Shown: positions 1 through 6,469, counted from the stretch's first letter. The stretch is 12,759 nucleotides of DNA from Hyphomicrobiaceae bacterium UBA4460 (GCA_002390155.1 DGOS01000062.1:1-12759), one strand, 5' to 3'. Translations and numbers: made by a program. The notes: generated by a model from the sequence alone, not told the origin.

Positions 1-479
1 TCGGTCATGGCGTAGCAGCCCGAGGAGGTGCAATCGCCATGCACCATCAGATTGGCCCCCGTGCGGCCGAACGAGCGGTCGTAGGCGTTGGGGTAGCCCA
101 TGTTGAAGGCGAGGTAGTATTTGCTCTTCGGATTCATCAGGTCCTTGTCGACCAGATAGAACCCTTCAGGCGCCTGCCGGTCGCCCTGCTTCAGCTTGGG
201 CCCGAGCCCGCCCGAATAGGCACAGATCGGATAGGTCTTCAGGTGGTAGTAGTGCCCGTCGTCCTTTTGCTTCCAGATCTCCAGCTCTGACTCGGCCTTG
301 AAGATACGGATGAGAATGGGCTGCTGCTCGGTCATACCCTTCGTGCCAAGGAGCATGGCGGTCCGCGCCGAGAGCGGCTTCATGTAAGGCGGCGAGAACT
401 CGCCACAGCCTCCGAGCGCGGCCACCGCGGCGACCACGCCCCCAAGAAGTACGGCCGTGACAAACTTCGAACGAAGCAT
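1..479 (-). CDS. YafK-type murein L,D-transpeptidase lipoprotein, 3' end outside window
   Basis: This is the first 159 codons of a YkuD-domain protein of the YafK/COG3034 type; the rest lies beyond position 1. Residues 1-25 form a lipoprotein signal: basic start, hydrophobic stretch of about 15 residues, then the lipobox LGGC with Cys25 as the lipidated residue. The domain follows from about residue 50, with LIRIFKAESELEIW, then KTYPICAYSG (81-90), GDRQAPEGFY (99-108), and the active-site signature H148-G-D-C-T-S-S-G-C155. In this family Cys155 is the nucleophile and His148 the catalytic histidine. Such enzymes cross-link peptidoglycan, attach proteins to it, or (E. coli YafK/DpaA) remove Braun's lipoprotein from it; which of these applies here cannot be read from sequence. 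The start at 479 has an AGGGG ribosome-binding site about 8 nt upstream. The ORF is open to the window edge with no internal stop. Confidence 0.9.
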   Translation of the reverse strand, partial: MLRSKFVTAVLLGGVVAAVAALGGCGEFSPPYMKPLSARTAMLLGTKGMTEQQPILIRIFKAESELEIWKQKDDGHYYHLKTYPICAYSGGLGPKLKQGDRQAPEGFYLVDKDLMNPKSKYYLAFNMGYPNAYDRSFGRTGANLMVHGDCTSSGCYAMT

Positions 480-522
480 CGCAGGGCCCCTCGCGCACCC
501 CGACCAAGATCAAGTTAGGTTG

Positions 523-538
523 GTTAACGAAACGTTAG
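523..538 (-). promoter_or_regulatory. candidate CtrA-type binding site upstream of the L,D-transpeptidase gene
   Basis: Read on the minus strand, the site is CTAA, seven bases, then TTAACC. The consensus of the alphaproteobacterial cell-cycle regulator CtrA is TTAA-N7-TTAAC, so there is one mismatch. It also contains the near-perfect inverted repeat TAACG-AAA-CGTTA. It lies about 44 bases upstream of the start codon at 479. The assignment rests only on the motif match in an otherwise GC-rich sequence; binding is not shown. Confidence 0.35.
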
Positions 539-620
539 CGCGAGCACCCTACACCCCACTACGCCCCGGATTTCCTCGATTTTGGCCATACTATACGCTT
601 GCCAATATCGAGTTGGCCTC

Positions 621-654
621 AAAAAAAAGGCGTATTTTGGGGCGCTGGATGCGC
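621..654 (-). terminator. possible weak intrinsic terminator after accA
   Basis: Directly after the accA stop, the minus strand carries a short stem (GCGC, loop of 5, GCGC; 654-642) and, 13 bases further on, a run of eight T (628-621). The U-tract is good, but the stem is short and too far from it for a textbook terminator. No other T-run of this length was noticed in the window. Confidence 0.3.
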
Positions 655-1608
655 TTAGCCGGCCCGCCCCATGGCGAGAAACTTCTCGCGCCGGTCTTTG
701 CGAATTTCGTCCGCCGAGCGGCCGTCGAATTCGGTGATGGCCTTCACAATGACGTCGCCGGCCGCCTTGATCACACCCTCCGTATCGCGATGGGCGCCGC
801 CCACGGGCTCGGGGATGATGCCGTCGACAATGCCGAACCGCAGCAGGTCCTGGGCGGTGATCTTCATATTCGTCGCCGCGTCCTGAGCGCGGGCCGAATC
901 CCGCCACAGGATCGACGCGGCCGCTTCCGGCGAGGCGACCGTATAGATGGAGTGCTCCAGCATGTAGATGCGGTTTGCCGTGGCGATGGCCACCGCGCCG
1001 CCAGACCCGCCCTCACCGACGATGAGGGAAACGATGGGCACCCCCAGCCGCAGGCAGCAATCGGTGCAGCGGGCGATCGCCTCCGCCTGCCCGCGCTCCT
1101 CCGCGCCAATGCCGGGATAGGCGCCGGCCGTATCGACCAGGCTCACGACGGGCATCGAGAAGCGATCGGCCATCTCCATCAGGCGCACCGCCTTCCGGTA
1201 GCCTTCCGGGCGCGCCATGCCGAAATTGTGCTTGAGCCGCCCTTCCGTATCGGAGCCCTTTTCATGGCCGATGACCATGACCGAGAGGCCCGAGAGGCGC
1301 CCGATCCCGCCAATGATGGCCTCGTCCTCGGCAAAATAGCGGTCGCCGGCCAGCGGCGTGAAATCGGCCACCAGCCCTTCGATATAGTGCTTGAAATGCG
1401 GACGCTCGGGGTGGCGGGCCACCTGCGTCTTCTGCCACGGCGTCAGCTCGGCGTAGGTCTCCACCAGCGCCTCGTGAGCCTTGCTCTCCAGCCTCGCCAA
1501 TTCCTCGGTCATGGGGACCGATTCATCGTCGGCGACAAGCGCCTTCAACTCGGCAACCTTGCTTTCGAGCTCCGCAATCGGCTTTTCAAAATCGAGATAG
1601 GTACGCAT
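655..1608 (-). CDS. accA: acetyl-CoA carboxylase carboxyltransferase subunit alpha
   Basis: AccA, with AccD, forms the carboxyltransferase half of acetyl-CoA carboxylase. It moves the carboxyl group from biotin on AccB to acetyl-CoA, giving malonyl-CoA, the first committed step of fatty-acid synthesis in the cytoplasm. The 317 residues match the usual length (about 317-320). Visible family signatures include the N-terminal coiled segment FEKPIAELESKV (7-18), LTPWQKTQVARHPERP (55-70), FGMARPEGYRKA (129-140), DTAGAYPGIGAEERGQAEA (159-177), the glycine-rich GEGGSGGAVAI (198-208) that shapes the oxyanion/CoA site, and SPEAAASILW (226-235). The start at 1608 gives the typical N-terminus MRTYLDFEKP. 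The ribosome-binding site is weak (GAGG only about 4 bases upstream), and a strong hairpin ends 15 bases upstream. xerD lies upstream on the same strand, 135 bases away; accD and the biotin subunits are not in the window. Confidence 0.97.
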   Translation of the reverse strand: MRTYLDFEKPIAELESKVAELKALVADDESVPMTEELARLESKAHEALVETYAELTPWQKTQVARHPERPHFKHYIEGLVADFTPLAGDRYFAEDEAIIGGIGRLSGLSVMVIGHEKGSDTEGRLKHNFGMARPEGYRKAVRLMEMADRFSMPVVSLVDTAGAYPGIGAEERGQAEAIARCTDCCLRLGVPIVSLIVGEGGSGGAVAIATANRIYMLEHSIYTVASPEAAASILWRDSARAQDAATNMKITAQDLLRFGIVDGIIPEPVGGAHRDTEGVIKAAGDVIVKAITEFDGRSADEIRKDRREKFLAMGRAG

Positions 1609-1623
1609 GCGCCTCGGCTATTC

Positions 1624-1654
1624 CCCGCCGGAAACCCCAGTTTTCCTCGGCGGG
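1624..1654 (-). other. strong hairpin in the accA leader
   Basis: On the minus strand, CCCGCC (1654-1649) pairs with GGCGGG (1629-1624), and inside it GGAAA pairs with TTTCC. The result is an 11-bp stem with a 2-base bulge and a 7-base loop. It ends 15 bases before the accA start codon, so it would sit next to the ribosome-binding site. A TTATAA element at 1665-1660 would start a transcript almost at the 5' foot of the hairpin. Function is unknown; a role in mRNA stability or translational control is inference. Confidence 0.45.
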
Positions 1655-1660
1655 CACTCT

Positions 1661-1705
1661 TATAACAAAACGGAAGGCCACGGGAATCCGGATGTAAGTG
1701 GCCTT
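1661..1705 (-). terminator. candidate xerD terminator hairpin
   Basis: On the minus strand, AAGGCCAC (1705-1698) pairs perfectly with GTGGCCTT (1681-1674): an 8-bp stem with a 16-base loop that itself contains the palindrome ATCCGGAT. It is followed by CCG and TTTTGTTATAA. It lies 39 bases after the xerD stop codon, as expected of an intrinsic terminator, although the U-tract is interrupted and starts 3 bases after the stem. The same stretch may overlap the accA promoter (perfect -35-like TTGACA at 1723-1718, -10-like TTATAA at 1665-1660; these two are too far apart to form one promoter). Confidence 0.4.
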
Positions 1706-1743
1706 GTGAGCGGGACCTGTCAACCGGCGCCCGTCTTTGGAGC

Positions 1744-2712
1744 CTAGCGGCGCTTGGTTAAGTGAGCCTGAGCGAGGGGGTGATGCTGCTCCACCAGCCG
1801 GCGCAGGCGCTCTTCGATCACATGGGTGTAAATCTGCGTCGTGGAGATGTCCGCGTGTCCGAGCAGCTGCTGGACGGTCCGCAGATCGGCGCCCCGCTCC
1901 AGAAGATGGCTGGCGAAGGCATGGCGCAGCACATGGGGAGAGACCCGCGCCGGATCGAGCCCGGCCTTGAGCGCCAGCGCCTTAAGCTCCTGGCCGAAGC
2001 GCTGACGCGTGATGTGCTGACCGCCATCGCCAGTGGGAAAGAGCCACAGCGATGCGTCGAGCCCCGCCTCGCCCAAGGCCGCCCGGTGCGCGGCGAGTGC
2101 CTCCCGGGCCGCCTCGTTGAGCGGCACCAGCCGCTCCCGCCCGCCTTTGCCCTTGATCGTCAGGACCCTGTCGTCGGCGGCGAGCACATTGCGGGGAAGC
2201 GCAATCAGCTCCGACACCCGCATGCCCGAGGCATAGAGCGTCTCGAGGAGCGCATAGAGCCGCAACGCGCGCGTCCACGGCGCACCTTGCGTAGAAATGG
2301 CGCAGGACTGCTTGGCCGTATCGATCAGCGTCTCCACCTCGGCGAGCGACAGGACCTTCGGCAAGGGGCGGCCGAGCTTCGGGCTATCGACGGCCGAGGT
2401 CGGATCGTCGACACGCAGGCCTTCGCCTAGGAGAAAGCGGAAGAACTGGCGGATCGCGGAAAGCTTGCGCGCGCGCGAGGTGGAGGCGAGCCCTCTGTCC
2501 GAAAGACTTTCGAGATAGGCGCGCACGTGATCGGCAGATGCCTTTTTGGCGCCGACCTTCTTCGCTGCCAGGAAAGCGAGGAAGTCGGAAATGTCTCGCG
2601 CATAGGCGTCGATCGTATGAGACGCAGCGCCGCGCTCGGCCATGAGCATGTCGAGGAACAGCGCCAGCTCGGAGCTGTCGGCACGCCGGGAGGACCCTTT
2701 TGCGGGGGCCAT
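1744..2712 (-). CDS. xerD: site-specific tyrosine recombinase XerD
   Basis: XerD acts with XerC at the dif site near the terminus to resolve chromosome dimers, with FtsK controlling it at the division septum. From the chosen start the protein has 322 residues, slightly longer than E. coli XerD (298). The N-terminal SAM-like DNA-binding domain spans about residues 15-100 (FLDMLMAERGAASHTIDAYARD). The catalytic domain shows the full set of tyrosine recombinase residues: Arg165 (SGMRVSEL), Lys189 (IKGKGGRERL), His260-x-x-Arg263 (HVLRHAFASHLL), His286 (LLGHADISTTQ) and the nucleophile Tyr295 (IYTHV). The frame is open to an ATG at 2745, but the ATG at 2712 has a GGAAGGG ribosome-binding site 9 bases upstream and the earlier one has none, so I start at 2712. 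XerC is the main alternative; the ARRLSAIRQ-like segment, the length and the position beside accA and aroK favour XerD. It is a housekeeping gene, not a sign of a mobile element. Confidence 0.9.
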   Translation of the reverse strand: MAPAKGSSRRADSSELALFLDMLMAERGAASHTIDAYARDISDFLAFLAAKKVGAKKASADHVRAYLESLSDRGLASTSRARKLSAIRQFFRFLLGEGLRVDDPTSAVDSPKLGRPLPKVLSLAEVETLIDTAKQSCAISTQGAPWTRALRLYALLETLYASGMRVSELIALPRNVLAADDRVLTIKGKGGRERLVPLNEAAREALAAHRAALGEAGLDASLWLFPTGDGGQHITRQRFGQELKALALKAGLDPARVSPHVLRHAFASHLLERGADLRTVQQLLGHADISTTQIYTHVIEERLRRLVEQHHPLAQAHLTKRR

Positions 2713-2756
2713 GGCTCTAGGCCCTTCCAGGCGCCCAAATGGCACCGAAAAACGGA

Positions 2757-2975
2757 CTATTGCGCGCGGTGGCTGGGCGGAAGAACGATTGAGGGTTCGA
2801 TCTTGGTCGGGGCACCCGATACGTCGGCCGCGCGCTGGGTCGCCTTGACGTTGCGCAACGCTTTGGAGATTTCCTTGGGCTCTGGCTGAAAGTATTCGGC
2901 GAGCACATAGAGGCTTCCAGCGACGACACCGGCGATCGTCCCTAAGACTGCAAGGAAACGAAACAGGGTTGGCAT
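2757..2975 (-). CDS. small conserved single-span membrane protein, function unknown
   Basis: This 72-residue protein has one hydrophobic segment (about residues 5-27, FRFLAVLGTIAGVVAGSLYVLA) right at the N-terminus, then an acidic, proline-containing YFQPEPKEI motif and a polar, low-complexity tail rich in Ala, Pro and Arg. That pattern fits an inner-membrane anchor with the tail in the periplasm, or an uncleaved signal. I recall similar short proteins, with the same FxPEP-like motif after the membrane span, between xerD and aroK in other Hyphomicrobiales, which supports a real gene; no function is known to me. It is divergent from aroK and 44 bases upstream of the xerD start, so it may be cotranscribed with xerD. 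Its ribosome-binding site is weak: AGGA about 15 bases upstream. Confidence 0.72.
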   Translation of the reverse strand: MPTLFRFLAVLGTIAGVVAGSLYVLAEYFQPEPKEISKALRNVKATQRAADVSGAPTKIEPSIVLPPSHRAQ

Positions 2976-3122
2976 TGAGGCGCTCGTATTCCTAACTATC
3001 TGTGGGTTCCGACCAGGCGGTATTATGACTCAAAACGCCCGAGCGCCTTAACCCTTCAATCGCATCATGGACGATTCGACACGGCCCTGCCAGCATGGGA
3101 CATTGGGCCGCCCTTCGCACAT
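2976..3122. promoter_or_regulatory. divergent promoter region for the small membrane protein/xerD and aroK-aroB
   Basis: These 147 bases separate two divergent transcription units and so should hold both promoters. The AT-rich centre has TATTAT on the plus strand (3021-3026). On the minus strand, TTAAGG (3051-3046) and CATAAT (3027-3022) are spaced 18 bases apart, a possible sigma-70-type promoter for the leftward gene. For aroK the best rightward candidate, TTGAGG-N16-TATCTG (2975-3002), is weak. A perfect 9-bp inverted repeat, AGGCGCTCG (2978-2986) and CGAGCGCCT (3040-3048), brackets the AT-rich centre. All promoter calls are by motif only. Confidence 0.4.
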
Positions 3123-3749
3123 ATGACCCCACGCTTGGCTGAACATAATAAAGACGACCGCACGGCGCAGTTGGCTGAAATCCGCCAATTGCTGGGCGCG
3201 CGCTCGGTCGTCCTGATCGGCTTGATGGGCGCCGGGAAGACGGCTGTCGGCCGACGCCTGGCCAATTGGCTCGATTTGCCCTTCACCGACGCCGACAGCG
3301 AGATCGAGGCAGCGGCGGACCAGACCATCAAGGAGATCTTCGCCACGCACGGTGAGGCCTATTTCCGCGAGGGAGAGCAGAAGGTAATCACCCGGCTCCT
3401 GGAGAATGGCCCGCAAGTGCTTGCCACGGGCGGCGGCGCCTATATGAACCCCAAGACGCGCGCCGCCGTTAAGGCAAACGGTATCTCGGTGTGGCTCAGG
3501 GCGGACTTGCGGGTTTTGTTGAAGCGCGTCGGGCGCCGCGATCACCGGCCGTTGCTGGCTAACGGCAACCCCGAAACCGTGATGAAGAAATTGATGGCTG
3601 AACGCGATCCCATTTACGCCGAAGCGGACATCATCGTGGAGAGCCGCGAAGTGCCCCACGAAGTGATCGTCGGCGCCGTGGTCGATGCGCTGGGTGCTGA
3701 ACTCGGGTGCAAGGCCAAGCCGCGGGCACGCCGGCGGCGGAAGGCTTAA
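3123..3749 (+). CDS. aroK: shikimate kinase
   Basis: AroK phosphorylates shikimate at the 3-hydroxyl with ATP, the fifth step of the shikimate pathway to chorismate. The P-loop is GLMGAGKT (33-40). The shikimate-binding residues are Asp56/Asp58 in FTDADSEIE, Arg82 in AYFREGE and the glycine triplet in ATGGGAY (101-107). The lid carries RPLL (142-145), and Arg161 follows in the AERDPIYAEAD segment. At 208 residues it is longer than E. coli AroK (173). The excess is an N-terminal extension of about 27 residues before the first strand and a basic C-terminal tail with PRARRRRKA. No upstream in-frame ATG exists, and the ribosome-binding site at 3123 is poor, so a start inside the extension is possible. 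The stop codon is followed after 3 bases by aroB, so the two form an operon. Confidence 0.95.
   Translation: MTPRLAEHNKDDRTAQLAEIRQLLGARSVVLIGLMGAGKTAVGRRLANWLDLPFTDADSEIEAAADQTIKEIFATHGEAYFREGEQKVITRLLENGPQVLATGGGAYMNPKTRAAVKANGISVWLRADLRVLLKRVGRRDHRPLLANGNPETVMKKLMAERDPIYAEADIIVESREVPHEVIVGAVVDALGAELGCKAKPRARRRRKA
3739..3744 (+). promoter_or_regulatory. ribosome-binding site of aroB inside the aroK 3' end
   Basis: GGAAGG lies 8 bases before the aroB ATG and within the last codons of aroK, where it also encodes part of the basic Arg/Lys tail. The overlap argues for translational coupling of the two genes and fixes the aroB start at 3753. Confidence 0.6.
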
Positions 3750-3752
3750 GCA

Positions 3753-4898
3753 ATGGACGACACCGCGACATCTACCAATTTGGGTGAGACGACCATCGAC
3801 GTCGCGCTGGCCGAGCGCGGCTATCATGTCGTCATCGGCGAAGATTTGCTGGCGTCCGCGGCCGGGCGGCTCAAGGCGCTTCTGCCCGGCGCACGCTTCG
3901 CCGTGGTGAGCGACTCCAACGTGGCGCCCCTTCATATGGGCCCACTCAAGGAGAGTCTCGAACAGGACGGACTGTTTCTTGGCTCCGCGGTCGTTGCGCC
4001 TGGCGAGGCCAGCAAGAGCTTTCCGGTTCTTGCCAAGCTGTGCGAGACGCTGCTGGACCTTGGCGTCGAACGCGGCGATTGCGTCATCGCGCTCGGCGGC
4101 GGCGTGGTCGGCGACTTGGCAGGGTTCGCTGCCTCGATTTTGAGGCGCGGCGTGCGGGTCGTGCAGGTGCCGACATCGCTCCTGGCGCAAGTGGATTCCG
4201 CAATCGGCGGCAAGACCGGCATCGACACCTCGCAAGGCAAGAACCTGATCGGCACGTTTCATCAACCGAACCTGGTGCTCGCCGACGTGGATGTGCTGTC
4301 GACATTGAGCGAGCGGGAGTTTCGTGCCGGCTATGCCGAAGTGGCCAAATACGGGCTGTTGGGCGATGCGCCCTTCTTCGTGTGGCTGGAGCAAAACTGG
4401 CAAGGCGTGTTCGCCGACGAGACCGGCAAGCGCCGCCACGCCGTGGAGACCAGCGCGCGCGCCAAGGTGGACATCGTTGTGGCCGACGAGCGCGAGGAAA
4501 GCGGCACGCGGGCGCTGCTCAATCTCGGCCACACCTTTGGTCACGCGCTGGAGGCCTTCGCCGGCTATTCCGATCGGCTGCTGCACGGGGAGGCCATTTC
4601 CATCGGCATGCGCCTCGCCTTCACCTATTCGGTGGAGCGGGACCTCTGCACGCCAGACGACGCCGCGCGCGCCGAAGCACATTTCAAGGCCGTTGGCCTT
4701 CCCACCGACATCGCGACCATCCCCGGCGACAAGCCGACGCCGGGCGAACTGTTACGTCTGATGGCCCAAGATAAGAAAGTCGCAGGCGGCAAGCTCGTGC
4801 TGGTACTCGTCAAGGGTATCGGCCAGGCCTTCATCGAGCACGACGTCTCCATGGAGCAGATGACCGACTTCTTGAAGCGGGAGTGCGCGCGCCGATGA
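3753..4898 (+). CDS. aroB: 3-dehydroquinate synthase
   Basis: AroB converts DAHP to 3-dehydroquinate, the second step of the shikimate pathway, using catalytic NAD+ and a divalent metal (Zn2+ or Co2+). The 381 residues fit the family. The NAD-binding part shows ALGGGVVGDLAGF (113-125) and the PTSLLAQVDSAIGGKTG block (140-156). The metal ligands by family comparison are Glu196 (GYAEVAKYG), His260 (LLNLGHTFGHALE) and His278 (LLHGEAISIGM); Lys199 and the GKNLIGTFHQP segment (162-172) line the active site. The start is set by a good ribosome-binding site 8 bases upstream. It lies 3 bases after aroK, and its stop codon overlaps the next start by four bases (ATGA), so aroK, aroB and the CNNM/CBS gene are probably one transcript. 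Confidence 0.97.
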   Translation: MDDTATSTNLGETTIDVALAERGYHVVIGEDLLASAAGRLKALLPGARFAVVSDSNVAPLHMGPLKESLEQDGLFLGSAVVAPGEASKSFPVLAKLCETLLDLGVERGDCVIALGGGVVGDLAGFAASILRRGVRVVQVPTSLLAQVDSAIGGKTGIDTSQGKNLIGTFHQPNLVLADVDVLSTLSEREFRAGYAEVAKYGLLGDAPFFVWLEQNWQGVFADETGKRRHAVETSARAKVDIVVADEREESGTRALLNLGHTFGHALEAFAGYSDRLLHGEAISIGMRLAFTYSVERDLCTPDDAARAEAHFKAVGLPTDIATIPGDKPTPGELLRLMAQDKKVAGGKLVLVLVKGIGQAFIEHDVSMEQMTDFLKRECARR

Positions 4899-6196
4899 CC
4901 TTAGCGCTAGGTCTCACGCTCGGCGCCATCGTTGGCCTCCTCGTCGTCTCCGCCTTCTTCTCCGGTTCGGAGACAGCATTGACGGCGGCAAGCCGCGCCC
5001 GCATGCACGCGCTCGAAGAGGACGACAATGCGCGCGCAAAGCTCGTAAACCGGCTTCTGTCCTCGCGCGAGCGCCTAATCGGCGCACTGCTCCTCGGCAA
5101 CAATCTCGTCAACATCGCAGCATCCGCGTTGGCGACCAGCTTGTTCTTGTCGGTGTTCGGCGAAGCGGGCGTCGTCTATGCCACGATTGTCATGACGGTT
5201 CTCGTCGTCGTGTTCGCCGAGGTGCTGCCCAAGACCTACGCCATCCTCAACGCCGACCGCATGGCGCTGGCCGTATCGCCGATCCTCAAATGGCTCGTCG
5301 CCGTACTCGCACCCGTGACCGCCGCGCTGCAATTTCTCGTGCGGCACACCTTGCGCTTGTTCGGCTCGTCCATCGCCGATGACGCCGACGTATTGTCCGC
5401 CCATGAGGAGATTCGCGGCGCCATCGAGCTGCATCACAAGGAAGGCGGCGTGGTGAAGCTCGACCGCGACATGCTGGGCGGTGTGCTCGACCTGCGCGAG
5501 CTCGACGTCTCCGACATTATGGTGCACCGGACCAACATGGACGCGATCGACGCCGAACTGCCGCCGGGCGAGATCGTCGACGCGGCCCTCAAAAGCCCGC
5601 ACACGCGGCTACCGCTATGGCGCGGCGAACGCGAGGAGATCGTCGGCATTTTGCACGCGCGCACGCTGTTGCAGGCCTTGCGGGACTCAGAAGGCGACGT
5701 TTCGAAGATCGACGTCATGTCGCTGGCAACCTCGCCATGGTTCGTGCCCGACACGACAACGCTGAAAGCGCAGCTCAGCGCCTTCCTCAAGGAGAAGGCG
5801 CACTTTGCCATCGTCGTGGACGAGTACGGCGAGGTGATGGGGCTGGTGACGCTGGAGGATATTATCGAGGAGATCGTCGGCGACATCACCGACGAGACGG
5901 ATATCGGCGCTTCCCTCGCCAAGCCGCAGGCCGACGGGTCGCTGATCGTCGACGGCCTCGTGCCGATCCGCGACGTGAACCGGCTAATGGAGTGGGACCT
6001 GCCGGACGAAGAGGCGACCACCGTGGCCGGCCTCGTCCTTCATGAGGCGCAGACCATTCCCAATCCGGGTCAGGCCTTCACCTTCCATGATTTCCGCTTC
6101 GAGATCTTGCGGCGGCATAGGAACCGCATCACTTCGTTGCGCGTGACGCCTTTGGACGATGCGCGCCCGGCCGACGCCGAGACCAGTGAAGCCTAG
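4895..6196 (+). CDS. CNNM/CBS/CorC-domain membrane protein (HlyC/CorC family)
   Basis: This 433-residue protein has the standard three-part build of the family. An N-terminal CNNM (DUF21) membrane domain (about 1-155) has hydrophobic segments near 5-22, 62-88, 94-118 and 125-148, the conserved FFSGSETALTAASRAR (21-36) and FAEVLPKTYA (107-116). A CBS-domain pair follows (about 200-330), with VSDIMVHRTNM (205-215) and VVDEYGEVMGLVTLEDIIEEIVGDI (from 307). The C-terminal transporter-associated CorC/HlyC domain spans about 345-420. Relatives are linked to Mg2+ (or Co2+) transport or resistance; the old name haemolysin is misleading. A GTG start at 4883 is possible, but the ATG at 4895 has GGGAG 11 bases upstream and overlaps the aroB stop by four bases, so I prefer it. 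The link with aroKB is probably co-expression rather than shared function. Confidence 0.92.
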   Translation: MTLALGLTLGAIVGLLVVSAFFSGSETALTAASRARMHALEEDDNARAKLVNRLLSSRERLIGALLLGNNLVNIAASALATSLFLSVFGEAGVVYATIVMTVLVVVFAEVLPKTYAILNADRMALAVSPILKWLVAVLAPVTAALQFLVRHTLRLFGSSIADDADVLSAHEEIRGAIELHHKEGGVVKLDRDMLGGVLDLRELDVSDIMVHRTNMDAIDAELPPGEIVDAALKSPHTRLPLWRGEREEIVGILHARTLLQALRDSEGDVSKIDVMSLATSPWFVPDTTTLKAQLSAFLKEKAHFAIVVDEYGEVMGLVTLEDIIEEIVGDITDETDIGASLAKPQADGSLIVDGLVPIRDVNRLMEWDLPDEEATTVAGLVLHEAQTIPNPGQAFTFHDFRFEILRRHRNRITSLRVTPLDDARPADAETSEA

Positions 6197-6208
6197 GCTC
6201 TAAGCCTC
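6190..6208. other. palindrome at the convergent gene ends
   Basis: The perfect 10-base palindrome AGCCTAGGCT (6190-6199) overlaps the stop codon of the CNNM/CBS gene and reaches the bolA stop codon. A second small stem, AGGCT-CTA-AGCCT, uses its right half. Only 3 bases separate the two convergent genes, so this is where a bidirectional transcription end would have to be, but there is no T-run on either strand. Confidence 0.25.
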
Positions 6209-6469
6209 CTCGGGGGCGAGCGTTGCGAGCGCCAGCGCATGGATATTGCCTGACATCTCCTCGGCCAGCACGTCATTGACCATGCGGTGACGCTCCAGCC
6301 GGGACTTGCCGGCGAAGGCGGCCGACACCACCTTGACGGCGAAATGGCTCTCGCCCGTGCCCGGCGAGCCGGCATGGCCCGCGTGGAGATGGGACTCGTT
6401 GACGACATCGAGCGCGTCCGGCTGGAAGGCTTCGGTCAACTTTTCCCTGATCGACTGCTCAATGCTCAT
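6200..6469 (-). CDS. BolA family protein
   Basis: BolA-like proteins pair with monothiol (CGFS) glutaredoxins to bind [2Fe-2S] clusters and act in Fe-S maturation and iron or redox regulation. From the ATG at 6469 the protein has 89 residues, the usual size. It shows the family signature FAGKSRLERHRMVNDVL (52-68) with the conserved His61, the IHALAL strand (76-81), and an N-terminal SIEQSIREKLTEAF helix. An ESHLHAGH segment (25-32) supplies histidines in the loop where the cluster ligand sits. The frame is open to 6514, but the extra 15 residues look like leader, and AAGGA lies 11 bases before the chosen start. It is divergent from the J-domain gene and convergent with the CNNM/CBS gene. Confidence 0.92.
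   Translation of the reverse strand: MSIEQSIREKLTEAFQPDALDVVNESHLHAGHAGSPGTGESHFAVKVVSAAFAGKSRLERHRMVNDVLAEEMSGNIHALALATLAPEEA

Larger units (their letters stand above)
480..654. other. intergenic region between ldt-type gene and accA
   Basis: No gene is supported in these 175 bases. They must hold the promoter of the L,D-transpeptidase gene and the end of the accA transcript, both on the minus strand. The region is visibly AT-richer than its surroundings. A TATAGT hexamer on the minus strand (595-590) could be a -10 element, but no good -35 lies at the right distance. A CtrA-like motif (523-538) and a run of eight T on the minus strand (628-621) are listed separately. Confidence 0.6.

Noticed and set aside
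457..1665. 402-codon open frame on the plus strand across accA
   Set aside because: Antisense to accA and to the end of the L,D-transpeptidase gene. Low-complexity Arg/His/Gly composition and no domain; the real coding frame is the minus strand.
1744..2712. XerD as the integrase of a mobile element or integron
   Set aside because: It is flanked by core genes in a typical chromosomal order, has no attachment-site repeats or cargo, and matches housekeeping XerD in length and motifs.
3048..4682. 544-codon open frame on the minus strand across aroK and aroB
   Set aside because: It is exactly antisense to two genes with full catalytic motifs. Its translation is rich in Arg, Gly, His and Gln, with no recognisable domain, as expected of a high-GC shadow frame.
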